From NCBI GenBank assembly GCA_030386875.1, contig CM059563.1, forward strand, positions 19,235,936-19,299,935: 64,000 nucleotides of DNA, written 5' to 3'. The notes beneath the pieces are model-generated. The model saw nothing but the letters and a program-made list of their open reading frames with translations. It ran no database searches and had not been told where the DNA came from. Shown here one piece after another: positions 35,285 through 48,582 of this stretch; the stretch's first letter is position 1; each line of letters starts with the position of its first letter. A program made the position numbers and the translations under genes. The DNA is from Morinoia aosen (taxonomy: Eukaryota > Arthropoda > Malacostraca > Amphipoda > Talitridae).

Positions 35285-36374
35285 AAAATTAGGATAGCCT
35301 CATCAAAGCTTTACTAGAAGTTCCCACCCAACCTATTCACTGTTCATTGCAGGTAAAATTTCTTTTACGAGTAGTTTCAAGGTCGGAAAAACAATCTCAT
35401 CTACAATAGCGTTTGTGAACTTCACAATGCCTCGAGCAGCCGGAAAATTCACAATCTTTTAAACTTCGCTTTCCATCCACGCTTCCTGTACTCTTTAAAA
35501 TCTTTCGTAATTACAGCTTTCATCCTCGTAATCTTTTTCCCTACAGCTGTACCGAGCTAAAAAAGTGAACTCTTGCCAAAAACTGACTACACTCCTGCAT
35601 TGGTGGTGAGGTTTGTGCCAAACTTTGTTTCAAATTTGATTACATTTGAGCTTCAGTGAATAAACGCATCTAGAATGTGATTGAGTGGAGTCTTTTGTGT
35701 GTGAAACGTTAATTGGAGAATTTCTGTGAATTTGAGAGGACACTTAATTAAAAAACAGCTTTGTTCAAGCCATGTAGTCATACATGCAGGCGTAACTAAA
35801 TTTGACACAACGCTGAACTTGGCACTACTCTGAACCGGAAACAGCACTAAGCTCTTGAAAGAAACAAATCTTGGCAGGATACTGGAGAAAGTCAACAAGC
35901 TCATTGCGAAACTAAACTTGGCAAGACTCCATTCTTGATGAAACAAAGATTGGCATAACACACATCTGAGCACGATGGTCGCTTCACCGCCGTTGTATCG
36001 GTGCTACGAACTTTATTTTTGCACCATCTATAGTGAGTGGAATGGTTATTTTTGCACGATGTGCAGCGAGTGGGATGGATTGGCAAATGGAATCTCGACA
36101 TTTTAATTACACAGTGTTAGCAAAGCCAATTGAATCTTTAAAGATCATCAAGCTCTTCAGACACACTGTATTTCATCACAGCTGCGGCATAAAGTGGCTT
36201 TTCAGTTTCATATCGAAACTGAATGTTTCAGTTTCATATTGAAGATAAAATGCAGCTTACGTAGTAACATTTAAAGCTTCTGTGAACAGATGACATCGTT
36301 CAAATGTTCTTTAAAACATTTTTTCTTTTTAGATTCGTTGATTATATTTGCTTCTCTTTGAATTTAATTTTTTT
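35285..36374. other. Unique DNA with weak internal repeats, no gene seen
   Basis: Between 35,800 and 35,960 the motif AAACTTGGCAAGACT and relatives recur about five times. At 36,010-36,085 a 36-bp block is present twice. Frames of 66-106 codons here lack domains. Confidence 0.4.
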
Positions 36375-36860
36375 TTGTTTAGTTTAAAATCTTTAGAAGA
36401 GTTTAGTTTTAGTTTAAAATCTTTAGAAAAATTTAGTTTTAGTTTAAAATCTTTAGACGAATTTAGTTTGAGTTTAAAATCTTTAGAAGAGTTTTGTTTA
36501 TAAGATTTTAACTTTAGTTTAAAATCTTTAGAAAAATTTAGTTTTAGTTTAAAATCTTTAAAATTGGAGTATCAGTTTAAAATCTTTAGAAAAATTTAGT
36601 TATAGTTTAAAATCTTTAGAAGAGTTTTGTTTTAGTTTAAAATCTTTAGACAAATTTAGTTTTAGTTTAAAATCTTTAGAAGAGTTTTGTTTTAGTTTAA
36701 AATCTTTAGAAGAGTTTAACTTTAGTTTAAAATCTTAAGAAGAATTTAGTTTTAGTTTAAAATCTTTAGAAGACTTTAACTTTAGTTTAAAATCTTAAGA
36801 AGAATTTAGTTTTAGTTTAAAATATTTAGACGAGTTTAGTTTTAGTTTAAAATATTTTTT
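36375..36860. repeat. Minisatellite, 30-bp unit, about 16 copies
   Basis: The unit AGTTTAAAATCTTTAGAAGA then GTTTAGTTTT recurs at 36,381, 36,411 and onward, with some shortened copies. AT-rich. Confidence 0.92.
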
Positions 36861-36989
36861 GTTTGAATTTTGTTTACTTTTATCTCCTGCACATGGTCAG
36901 AATCTCGCAACTGAACGATTCTTTCATTTCTTCAAATATGTCGGCTAATAAACAAGTTTCAATTTATTTTTAAATTTACTGTTGAACAA
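36861..36989. other. AT-rich unique DNA
   Basis: Short unique segment. Nothing is seen in it. Confidence 0.4.
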
Positions 36990-37345
36990 TCTATACTATA
37001 ACAAGAACCGCGTCTGTCCGTCTGTCCGAAGCGAGCCTGCAGTGTGTGATGAGCGTATCTGTGATACAAGCTTCATCAACTCCACAATTTCCAGTGTATT
37101 AATCCATCAGATTCGAGTAGGAATGAATATCACGTGAATTATAGCGAAATAGGTACGTGTGTCATGTGATTAGTCGAACATTATTGTACATTTTTTGACG
37201 GGCCGTGTGGACTCGGCATCATCAACTCTAGAGGAAGTGGAATTTTTTTATATCGTTCGACCTGTATTTCATTCCGCTTTTTTCCAAAATAGGGTAAGAA
37301 TATTAAAATCCACTCTACAATTTGTAAGGGGGTGGACTAGTCATG
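36990..37345. mobile_element. Second copy of the 16.5-kb dispersed element, without the hairpin
   Basis: Shares CAAGAACCGCGTCTGTCCG, AGCCTGCAGTGTGTGATGAG, CGTATCTGTGATACAAGCTT, GACGGGCCGTG and CATCAACTCTAGAG in the same order as 16,555-16,704. It then has GGGGGTGGACTAGT (about 37,327), matching the arm of the giant hairpin. The matching inverted arm is absent here. Non-coding. Confidence 0.6.
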
Positions 37346-37840
37346 GCTTATATAGGTAGGACAATGATTGAACAATTTTCAAATTACTGCCCCCTTGCTT
37401 ACTGAGCGATCTTTTGTTATATTGATTGAACACTGACTGAAAAATACATTAGAATTTGTTAATAATTAAATGACTGAATAATTGACTGAATTGATTGGAC
37501 GCTTATAAAACAATCATTCAGTATTCGATAGCGTTCCCAAAGTACAATCACGCAATCACAGCTATCATACACTAAGTGCGACGACTTATAAGTAACTCAA
37601 ATTTTCTTCTGATTCAGAAAAAAAAAATATGAAAACTAACTTCCAAATTTTTTAATGGAACAATAAGATCAAGATTGCCACTTAGTTGTTTTATACTTCA
37701 TAAAAATAATGCAGTATAAAGACGATCATAACAGAATCTTAATTTTCATAAGAAACCATAACAGCAAGTTGAATTTGAAAGCGTGGATGCTGCAAATTGA
37801 ACAAAAAATTCTGTGTAAAATTTTTCTCAACAAACTATGA
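37346..37840. other. AT-rich unique DNA left of the 54-bp array
   Basis: No gene is recognised. The in-frame stop TGA at 37,838-37,840 bounds the long open frame that runs through the array. Confidence 0.4.
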
Positions 37841-40800
37841 TACAATCTTGCACAAATAAATCCTATATTATTTTTTCCATCCTCCCTCTCTCCTACAAGC
37901 TCTAAGCTTCAACTAAATTCTGTATTTCTACCATCCTCCCTCACTCCTACAAGCTCTAAGCTTCAACTAAATTCTGTATTTCTAACATCCTCCCTCACTC
38001 CTACAAGCTCTAAGCTTCAACTAAATTCTGTATTTCTACCATCCTCCCTCACTCCTACAAGCTCTAAGCTTCAACTAAATTCTGTATTTCTACCATCCTC
38101 CCTCACTCCTACAAGCTCTAAGCTTCAACTAAATTCTGTATTTATACCATCCTCCCTCACTCCCACAAGCTCTAAGCTTCAACTAAATTCTGTATTTATA
38201 CCATCCTCCCTCACTCCTACAAGCTCTAAGCTTCAACTAAATTCTGTATTTATACCATCCTCCCTCACTCCTACAAGCTCTAAGCTTCAACTAAATTCTG
38301 TATTTCTACCATCCTCCCTCACTCCCACAAGCTCTAAGCTTCAACTAAATTCTGTATTTCTACCATCCTCCCTCACTCCTACAAGCTCTAAGCTTCAACT
38401 AAATTCTGTATTTCTACCATCCTCCCTCACTCCTACAAGCTCTAAGCTTCAACTAAATTCTGTATTTCTACCATCCTCCCTCACTCCTACAAGCTCTAAG
38501 CTTCAACTAAATTCTGTATTTATACCATCCTCCCTCACTCCCACAAGCTCTAAGCTTCAACTAAATTCTGTATTTATACCATCCTCCCTCACTCCTACAA
38601 GCTCTAAGCTTCAACTAAATTCTGTATTTATACCATCCTCCCTCACTCCTACAAGCTCTAAGCTTCAACTAAATTCTGTATTTATACCATCCTCCCTCAC
38701 TCCTACAAGCTCTAAGCTTCAACTAAATTCTGTATTTATACCATCCTCCCTCACTCCCACAAGCTCTAAGCTTCAACTAAATTCTGTATTTCTACCATCC
38801 TCCCTCACTCCTACAAGCTCTAAGCTTCAACTAAATTCTGTATTTCTACCATCCTCCCTCACTCCCACAAGCTCTAAGCTTCAACTAAATTCTGTATTTC
38901 TACCATCCTCCCTCACTCCTACAAGCTCTAAGCTTCAACTAAATTCTGTATTTATACCATCCTCCCTCACTCCTACAAGCTCTAAGCTTCAACTAAATTC
39001 TGTATTTCTACCATCCTCCCTCACTCCCACAAGCTCTAAGCTTCAACTAAATTCTGTATTTCTACCATCCTCCCTCACTCCTACAAGCTCTAAGCTTCAA
39101 CTAAATTCTGTATTTCTACCATCCTCCCTCACTCCTACAAGCTCTAAGCTTCAACTAAATTCTGTGTTTCTACCATCCTCCCTCACTCCTACAAGCTCTA
39201 AGCTTCAACTAAATTCTGTATTTATACCATCCTCCCTCACTCCTACAAGCTCTAAGCTTCAACTAAATTCTGTGTTTCTACCATCCTCCCTCACTCCTAC
39301 AAGCTCTAAGCTTCAACTAAATTCTGTATTTCTACCATCCTCCCTCACTCCTACAAGCTCTAAGCTTCAACTAAATTCTGTGTTTCTACCATCCTCCCTC
39401 ACTCCTGCAAGCTCTAAGCTTCAACTAAATTCTGTATTTCTACCATCCTCCCTCACTCCTACAAGCTCTAAGCTTCAACTAAATTCTGTGTTTCTACCAT
39501 CCTCCCTCACTCCTACAAGCTCTAAGCTTCAACTAAATTCTGTATTTCTACCATCCTCCCTCACTCCTACAAGCTCTAAGCTTCAACTAAATTCTGTGTT
39601 TCTACCATCCTCCCTCACTCCTACAAGCTCTAAGCTTCAACTAAATTCTGTGTTTCTACCATCCTCCCTCTCTCCTACAAGCTCTAAGCTTCAACTAAAT
39701 TCTGTATTTCTACCATCCTCCCTCACTCCTACAAGCTCTAAGCTTCAACTAAATTCTGTGTTTCTACCATCCTCCCTCACTCCTACAAGCTCTAAGCTTC
39801 AACTAAATTCTGTATTTCTACCATCCTCCCTCACTCCTACAAGCTCTAAGCTTCAACTAAATTCTGTGTTTCTACCATCCTCCCTCACTCCTACAAGCTC
39901 TAAGCTTCAACTAAATTCTGTATTTCTACCATCCTCCCTCACTCCTACAAGAAGCTCTAAGCTTCAACTAAATTCTGTGTTTCTACCATCCTCCCTCACT
40001 CCTACAAGCTCTAAGCTTCAACTAAATTCTGTATTTCTACCATCCTCCCTCACTCCTACAAGCTCTAAGCTTCAACTAAATTCTGTATTTCTACCATCCT
40101 CCCTCACTCCTACAAGAAGCTCTAAGCTTCAACTAAATTCTGTGTTTCTACCATCCTCCCTCACTCCTACAAGCTCTAAGCTTCAACTAAATTCTGTATT
40201 TCTACCATCCTCCCTCACTCCTACAAGAAGCTCTAAGCTTCAACTAAATTCTGTGTTTCTACCATCCTCCCTCACTCCTACAAGCTCTAAGCTTCAACTA
40301 AATTCTGTATTTCTACCATCCTCCCTCACTCCTACAAGAAGCTCTAAGCTTCAACTAAATTCTGTGTTTCTACCATCCTCCCTCACTCCTACAAGCTCTA
40401 AGCTTCAACTAAATTCTGTATTTCTACCATCCTCCCTCACTCCTACAAGAAGCTCTAAGCTTCAACTAAATTCTGTATTTCTACCATCCTCCCTCACTCC
40501 TACAAGCTCTAAGCTTCAACTAAATTCTGTGTTTCTACCATCCTCCCTCACTCCTACAAGCTCTAAGCTTCAACTAAATTCTGTATTTCTACCATCCTCC
40601 CTCACTCCTACAAGAAGCTCTAAGCTTCAACTAAATTCTGTATTTCTACCATCCTCCCTCACTCCTACAAGCTCTAAGCTTCAACTAAATTCTGTGTTTC
40701 TACCATCCTCCCTTACTCCTACAAGCTCTAAGCTTCAACTAAATTCTGTATTTCTACCATCCTCCCTCACTCCTACAAGAAGCTCTAAGCTTCAACTAAA

Positions 40801-43800
40801 TTCTGTATTTCTACCATCCTCCCTCACTCCTACAAGCTCTAAGCTTCAACTAAATTCTGTGTTTCTACCATCCTCCCTCACTCCTACAAGCTCTAAGCTT
40901 CAACTAAATTCTGTATTTCTACCATCCTCCCTCACTCCTACAAGAAGCTCTAAGCTTCAACTAAATTCTGTATATCTACCATCCTCCCTCACTCCTACAA
41001 GCTCTAAGCTTCAACTAAATTCTGTATTTCTACCATCCTCCCTCACTCCTACAAGAAGCTCTAAGCTTCAACTAAATTCTGTATTTCTACCATCCTCCCT
41101 CACTCCCACAAGCTCTAAGCTTCAACTAAATTCTGTATTTCTACCATCCTCCCTCATTCCTACAAGAAGCTCTAAGCTTCAACTAAATTCTGTATTTCTA
41201 CCATCCTCCCTCACTCCCACAAGCTCTAAGCTTCAACTAAATTCTGTATTTCTACCATCCTCCCTCACTCCTACAAGCTCTAAGCTTCAACTAAATTCTG
41301 TATTTCTACCATCCTCCCTCACTCCTACAAGCTCTAAGCTTCAACTAAATTCTGTATTTCTACCATCCTCCCTCACTCCTACAAGCTCTAAGCTTCAACT
41401 AAATTCTGTATTTCTACCATCCTCCCTCACTCCTACAAGCTCTAAGCTTCAACTAAATTCTGTGTTTCTACCATCCTCCCTCACTCCTACAAGCTCTAAG
41501 CTTCAACTAAATTCTGTATTTCTACCATCCTCCCTCACTCCTACAAGCTCTAAGCTTCAACTAAATTCTGTGTTTCTACCATCCTCCCTCACTCCTACAA
41601 GCTCTAAGCTTCAACTAAATTCTGTGTTTCTACCATCCTCCCTCACTCCTACAAGCTCTAAGCTTCAACTAAATTCTGTGTTTCTACCATCCTCCCTCAC
41701 TCCTACAAGCTCTAAGCTTCAACTAAATTCTGTATTTCTACCATCCTCCCTCACTCCTACAAGCTCTAAGCTTCAACTAAATTCTGTGTTTCTACCATCC
41801 TCCCTCACTCCTACAAGCTCTAAGCTTCAACTAAATTCTGTATTTCTACCATCCTCCCTCACTCCTACAAGCTCTAAGCTTCAACTAAATTCTGTATTTC
41901 TACCATCCTCCCTCACTCCTACAAGCTCTAAGCTTCAACTAAATTCTGTGTTTCTACCATCCTCCCTCACTCCTACAAGCTCTAAGCTTCAACTAAATTC
42001 TGTATTTCTACCATCCTCCCTCACTCCTACAAGCTCTAAGCTTCAACTAAATTCTGTGTTTCTACCATCCTCCCTCACTCCTACAAGCTCTAAGCTTCAA
42101 CTAAATTCTGTATTTCTACCATCCTCCCTCACTCCTACAAGCTCTAAGCTTCAACTAAATTCTGTGTTTCTACCATCCTCCCTCACTCCTACAAGCTCTA
42201 AGCTTCAACTAAATTCTGTATTTCTACCATCCTCCCTCACTCCTACAAGCTCTAAGCTTCAACTAAATTCTGTGTTTCTACCATCCTCCCTCACTCCTAC
42301 AAGCTCTAAGCTTCAACTAAATTCTGTATTTCTACCATCCTCCCTCACTCCTACAAGAAGCTCTAAGCTTCAACTAAATTCTGTGTTTCTACCATCCTCC
42401 CTCACTCCTACAAGCTCTAAGCTTCAACTAAATTCTGTATTTCTACCATCCTCCCTCACTCCTACAAGCTCTAAGCTTCAACTAAATTCTGTATTTCTAC
42501 CATCCTCCCTCACTCCTACAAGAAGCTCTAAGCTTCAACTAAATTCTGTGTTTCTACCATCCTCCCTCACTCCTACAAGCTCTAAGCTTCAACTAAATTC
42601 TGTATTTCTACCATCCTCCCTCACTCCTACAAGAAGCTCTAAGCTTCAACTAAATTCTGTGTTTCTACCATCCTCCCTCACTCCTACAAGCTCTAAGCTT
42701 CAACTAAATTCTGTATTTCTACCATCCTCCCTCACTCCTACAAGAAGCTCTAAGCTTCAACTAAATTCTGTGTTTCTACCATCCTCCCTCACTCCTACAA
42801 GCTCTAAGCTTCAACTAAATTCTGTATTTCTACCATCCTCCCTCACTTCTACAAGAAGCTCTAAGCTTCAACTAAATTCTGTATTTCTACCATCCTCCCT
42901 CACTCCTACAAGCTCTAAGCTTCAACTAAATTCTGTGTTTCTACCATCCTCCCTCACTCCTACAAGCTCTAAGCTTCAACTAAATTCTGTATTTCTACCA
43001 TCCTCCCTCACTCCTACAAGAAGCTCTAAGCTTCAACTAAATTCTGTATTTCTACCATCCTCCCTCACTCCTACAAGCTCTAAGCTTCAACTAAATTCTG
43101 TGTTTCTACCATCCTCCCTTACTCCTACAAGCTCTAAGCTTCAACTAAATTCTGTATTTCTACCATCCTCCCTCACTCCTACAAGAAGCTCTAAGCTTCA
43201 ACTAAATTCTGTATTTCTACCATCCTCCCTCACTCCTACAAGCTCTAAGCTTCAACTAAATTCTGTGTTTCTACCATCCTCCCTCACTCCTACAAGCTCT
43301 AAGCTTCAACTAAATTCTGTATTTCTACCATCCTCCCTCACTCCTACAAGAAGCTCTAAGCTTCAACTAAATTCTGTATTTCTACCATCCTCCCTCACTC
43401 CTACAAGCTCTAAGCTTCAACTAAATTCTGTATTTCTACCATCCTCCCTCACTCCTACAAGAAGCTCTAAGCTTCAACTAAATTCTGTATTTCTACCATC
43501 CTCCCTCACTCCCACAAGCTCTAAGCTTCAACTAAATTCTGTATTTCTACCATCCTCCCTCATTCCTACAAGAAGCTTTAAGCTTCAACTAAATTCTGTA
43601 TTTCTACCATCCTCCCTCACTCCCACAAGCTCTAAGCTTCAACTAAATTCTGTATTTCTATCATCCTCCCTCACTCCCACAAGCTCTAAGCTTCAACTAA
43701 ATTCTGTGTTTCTACCATCCTCCCTCACTCCTACAAGCTCTAAGCTTCAACTAAATTCTGTATTTCTACCATCCTCCCTCACTCCTACAAGCTCCAAGCT

Positions 43801-45661
43801 TCAACTAAATTCTGTATTTATACCATCCTCCCTCACTCCTACAAGCTCTAAGCTTCAACTAAATTCTGTATTTCTACCATCCTCCCTCACTCCTACAAGC
43901 TCTAAGCTTCAACTAAATTCTGTATTTCTACCATCCTCCCTCACTCCCACAAGCTCTAAGCTTCAACTAAATTCTGTGTTTCTACCATCCTCCCTCACTC
44001 CCACAAGCTCTAAGCTTCAACTAAATTCTGTATTTCTACCATCCACCCTCACTCCCACAAGCTCTAAGCTTCAACTAAATTCTGTATTTCTACCATCCTC
44101 CCTCACTCCTACAAGCTCTAAGCTTCAACCAAATTCTGTATTTCTACCATCCTCCCTCACTCCTACAAGCTCTAAGCTTCAACTAAATTCTGTATTTCTA
44201 CCATCCTCCCTCACTCCCACAAGCTCTAAGCTTCAACTAAATTCTGTGTTTCTACCATCCTCCCTCACTTCCACAAGCTCTAAGCTTCAACTAAATTCTG
44301 TATTTCTACCATCCTCCCTCACTCCCACAAGCTCTAAGCTTCAACTAAATTCTGTATTTCTACCATCCTCCCTCACTCCCACAAGCTCTAAGCTTCAACT
44401 AAATTCTGTGTTTCTACCATCCTCCCTCACTCCCACAAGCTCTAAGCTTCAACTTAATTCTGTATTTCTACCATCCTCCCACACTCCTACAAGCTCTAAG
44501 CTTCAACTAAATTCTGTATTTCTACCATCCTCCCTCACTCCTACAAGCTCTAAGCTTCAACTAAATTCTGTATTTCTATCATCCTCCCTCACTCCTACAA
44601 GCTCTAAGCTTCAACTAAATTCTGTATTTCTACCATCCTCCCTCACTCCTACAAGCTCTAAGCTTCAACTAAATTCTGTGTTTCTACCATCCTCCCTCAC
44701 TCCCACAAGCTCTAAGCTTCAACTAAATTCTGTGTTTCTACCATCCTCCCTCACTCCCACAAGCTCTAAGCTTCAACTAAATTCTGTATTTCTACGATCC
44801 TCCCTCACTCCCACAAGCTCTAAGCTTCAACTAAATTCTGTATTTCTACCATCCTCCCTCACTCAAACAAGCTCTAAGCTTCAACTAAATTCTGTATTTC
44901 TTCCATTCTCCCTCACTCCCACAAGCTCTAAGCTTCAACTAAATTCTGTATTTCTTCCATTCTCCCTCACTCCCACAAGCTCTAAGCTTCAACTAAATTC
45001 TGTATTTCTACCATCCTCCCTCACTCCCACCAGCTCTAAGCTTCAACTAAATTCTGTATTTCTTCCATTCTCCCTCACTCCCACAAGCTCTAAGCTTCAA
45101 CTAAATTCTGTATTTCTACCATCCTCCCTCACTCCCACAAGCTCTAAGCTTCAACTAAATTCTGTATTTCTACCATCCTCCCTCACTCTTACAAGCTCTA
45201 AGCTTCAACTAAATTCTGTATTTCTACCATCCTCCCTCACTCCCACAAGCTCTAAGCTTCAACTAAATTCTGTGTTTCTACCATCCTCCCTCACTCCTAC
45301 AAGCTCTAAGCTTCAACTAAATTCTGTATTTCTACCATCCTCCCTCACTCCTACAAGCTCTAAGCTTCAACTAAATTCTGTATTTCTACCATCCTCCCTC
45401 ACTCCTACAAGCTCTAAGCTTCAACTAAATTCTGTATTTCTACCATCCTCCCTCACTCCCACAAGCTCTAAGCTTCAACTGAATTCTGTATTTCTACCAT
45501 CCTCCCTCACTCCTACAAGAAGCTCTAAGCTTCAACTAAATTCTGTGTTTCTACCATCCTCCCTCACTCCTACAAGAAGCTCTAAGCTTCAACTAAATTC
45601 TGTATTTCTACCATCCTCCCTCACTCCTACAAGAAGCTCTAAGCTTCAACACATTAGATAG
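37841..45661 (+). other. Uninterrupted 2,600-codon frame through the 54-bp array, coding status unknown
   Basis: The plus frame is open from the codon after TGA 37,838 to the stop at 45,659-45,661. It encodes about 143 copies of an 18-residue repeat (LTPTSSKLQLNSVFLPSS). There is no in-frame ATG at the left end; the first candidates are GTG codons inside the array. The other two plus frames hit TAA in every unit. A 54-bp unit automatically keeps one frame open, so this is weak evidence for coding. A mucin-like or secreted repeat exon fed by an upstream exon cannot be excluded, but no splice acceptor or signal peptide is visible. Confidence 0.2.
37877..45652. repeat. Large minisatellite, 54-bp unit, about 143 copies
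   Basis: The unit is CCATCCTCCCTCACTCCTAC, AAGCTCTAAGCTTCAACTAA, ATTCTGTATTTCTA (54 bp), with a HindIII site in each copy. The commonest variants are GTATTT/GTGTTT, CTCCTAC/CTCCCAC, TATTTA for TATTTC, and a 3-bp insertion giving 57 bp (AAGAAGC) in 23 copies. All length changes seen are multiples of three. Identity between neighbours is very high, implying recent expansion. Confidence 0.97.
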
Positions 45662-47419
45662 GATCTGCGAGCATAATAACTGTTCTTTTCCATCTTGAAA
45701 GCATTAAAGTTCGAGTGCAGTCGTGTATTAAATCTACGGGAAATGCTGCCATATTTCAGGACCCGTCCAGCACCCCGGGAGCCACACAAAGGTGTCTCTC
45801 TGGTCTTTACGGTCGGGATTTACTGCCTATAAATCGCACGGTTAACGGCCAGTGCATATTGCCACCGCCTGCCGTCACACAGCGCAGATCGAAGGCGTTT
45901 TGCCGGCCATAACCCACTGTAAAGAAGGGAAAATAGAGCAGAGGTTTTCGTCTACTAGCCAACAAAATAGGAGTGTAAAAAAAGGAAATGAAAATACCTG
46001 GAGGTCGTTTTCATTATATATTTTTAGTGCTTCGAAGTGTTTTTTGTTTTTTATTCTTTAGGGCGAAAGTTAAGCTTCATTTCTTTTTTGCTTTCGGAGA
46101 ATATTAAGCAGATGCCAAGTTATGGTTTCTTCCAAGTGATTTTGAAAATTCCAGCAAAATTCAAGTTCATCACTTGGAGACGGGAACTCACGAATGCTGC
46201 CTCTACGCAATCACCAGAGTTCTTCTTTTCTTTCTAAATTAATTAGGCCAATTTATGACTTGCGTAATATACATTGCACTGTAAATTAAGCCGATTCCAA
46301 ACACTAATTCTCCAGGATTCGTAATTTTATGCAGATAACAATTGCCAAAGAATAAGCTACTTAGTTGTGGCGCTAAGCTGCTTAGTGAATTTAAACTTGA
46401 AGCCGAGCTCAGCATTTTGAGAATAATGAAGACGAGAACCAAAAGGCTGGCCAGTACAGCCCAGATTGTTAGGTACAATAATATCAACAATGGGTATTAG
46501 TTCTCGATATATGTTCAAATCTTCAATAGCGTACTCATTCTGACTAAAAGCCAAATTTAATTCACGAGAATCATATTTAATTCGCGAAAAACTGTTTAGA
46601 ATAAATTTATTAAATGCGTGCTTTCTTATTTTTAATTCCTCTGTTCCTGAGTTAAGATAGCTCTCGCATGAATTTCAATCGACATCATTTAAGTTGCAAT
46701 GCAAAAGCACGAATTTGCAGTCGATTTGAAATTGTTAGGCTTCTAGTTTACTGAGTGAAACTGAAGAACAAAAACAGGGTGCATCAAACTATGAACATCA
46801 TGCTAGGAATTTATAAATTTTCCACTTTGTTTTTTGTTTTAGAATAGTGGAAACATAAAAACTAGTATTAATTTCGCTATGCTTCAATCACGCAATCATG
46901 ATAGCATCAACAAATGGAAAAAACTTAGCCATATACCGCGACTTGTGTACAAGGCCAGTCAAAAATGACTCGATTTGATATTTTCCTTAAATAAATCTTC
47001 CTAATGTGGATGATAAACAAATATATCCGTCCCAATAGTACTCGCGATTAAAATATTCCTGTACTTTTGCACTGGTGAAGCTCGTATCACAGGTACGGTC
47101 ATTGAGCGTCCTTATGAGCGTCACAGACACACGCACCGACCATCTACTACCAACTCTGTATTATTATGTTGTAGATGTATGTTTTGTAACCACGGTTCAA
47201 GTTTAGGTTCAAAAAGTTCATCCTTTAGAAAAATGTTCTATACCATTCATGTATACCATTCATGTATATACTGCAGCGATGCAATATTCAATATTCCGAC
47301 ACAACTGACATCCTGCAAAGAACATAGGGACTTTTTATTTATTTATGAAATTGCCACTTCATGTTTAAACATCAACTCTAAGCCTCACTTCTAATGACAA
47401 TGGCAGCAACTGCCAGACT
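45662..47419. other. Unique DNA, no gene supported
   Basis: 1.76 kb of mostly AT-rich sequence. Frames of 65-83 codons occur on both strands (for example 46,239-46,490 minus, hydrophobic N-terminus), none with a recognisable domain. No repeat is seen. Confidence 0.4.
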
Positions 47420-47885
47420 CTTTGAACTTGCAGGCTGCCTCAGGTGAGCAGAGGGTATTTTAGGGACTCTGTAAATCTGTGCCATGAATCGCGTGAGCAG
47501 CGATAAATTTCGGGATTCGTTAAGTCTGCTGAGCACCTCATGCACGCAGCGGTAAATTTAAGGACTTTTTAAGTCTGCCGCTTGTTTCACGCAGGCGGCG
47601 ATAAATTTAGGGACTCTTTAAATATGTAGTTTGTTTCATTTAAATGTCGGTAAATTTAGGGATTATTTAAGTCTGCCGCTTGTTTCACGCGAGCGGCGAT
47701 AAATTTAGGGACTCTTTAAATATGTAGTTTGTTTCATTTAAATGTCGGTAAATTTAGGGATTATTTAAGTCTGCCGCTTGTTTCACGCGAGCGGCGATAA
47801 ATTTAGGGACTCTTTAAATATGTAGTTTGTTTCATTTAAGCTCCAGTCAATTTAGGGACTCTTAGCGGCGATAAATTCAGGCAAT
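47420..47885. repeat. Tandem repeat, 98-bp unit made of two ~49-bp halves
   Basis: GTCTGCCGCTTGTTTCACGC occurs at 47,573, 47,671 and 47,769. Each unit holds two diverged halves ending in AAATTTAGGGA. The left part (47,440-47,570) contains older half-units. Confidence 0.9.
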
Positions 47886-48320
47886 CTTGTCTTAAACTAT
47901 TGGTACAAACCTCGATAGTAGAAGTAAACTCAAAAGAGCGAATTTTCACGAATAAGTATAAACCAAACTTCCAACTTTTTCAAAATTTGCAAGCGTGAAG
48001 GTCGTAAATCTGTTTAATTTTTTTTATTTACTTTGTTATCATAGAACCTAAAATTGTGACAACATTTGTTAACTTCATTTGTACTCTGTCTTCAGTGAAC
48101 ACTGTAAAATGGCTCCGACAATGTGGATCCCAGTATTAATTTTGAAACTAACATAACATAAATTCTGCAACATAACAAATGAGCTGACAAACACATGATA
48201 AATAGTTCGGCGAAAGACGACGCGAGATTTGCCGTTGTATACCGAGCGATTTCTTAACCATCATTTGCTTAAGCGTCGCATTTACAAAAGTTGGTCAAGA
48301 GCTGCAGAGGTCAAATTATC
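47886..48320. other. AT-rich unique DNA, no gene seen
   Basis: No supported feature between the 98-bp array and the MITE. Confidence 0.4.
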
Positions 48321-48582
48321 TTAAGCCCATTTCACAGTGAACTAGCAACGCAGCATTCAGCAAGCTCGCATGAGCTATCTAGCAGATGGTCTGCGGGACT
48401 GAATGGTAGGAATGGCACTTTCGCCTCGCATGCTGGATGCTGGATAAAATATGCGAGTTCAGTGTGAAGGCAACGGCTCATAATAGTGCTATTCCTACCT
48501 ACCAGTCTCGCATACCGTCTGCTAGATAGCTCGTGCGAGCCTGCTAGACGCTGCTCTGACACTCAGCGGGAAATGGGCCTTA
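48321..48582. mobile_element. PIF/Harbinger-like MITE with TTA duplication
   Basis: Element 48,324-48,579 is flanked by TTA on both sides (48,321-48,323 and 48,580-48,582). The left end reads AGCCCATTTCACAGTGA and the right end, reverse-complemented, GGCCCATTTCCCGCTGA. The inverted similarity continues far inwards (GCTATCTAGCAGA shared), so most of the element can fold back. TTA duplication and GGCC-type termini are typical of PIF/Harbinger. Non-coding; a minus frame of 76 codons across it is rejected. Confidence 0.75.
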
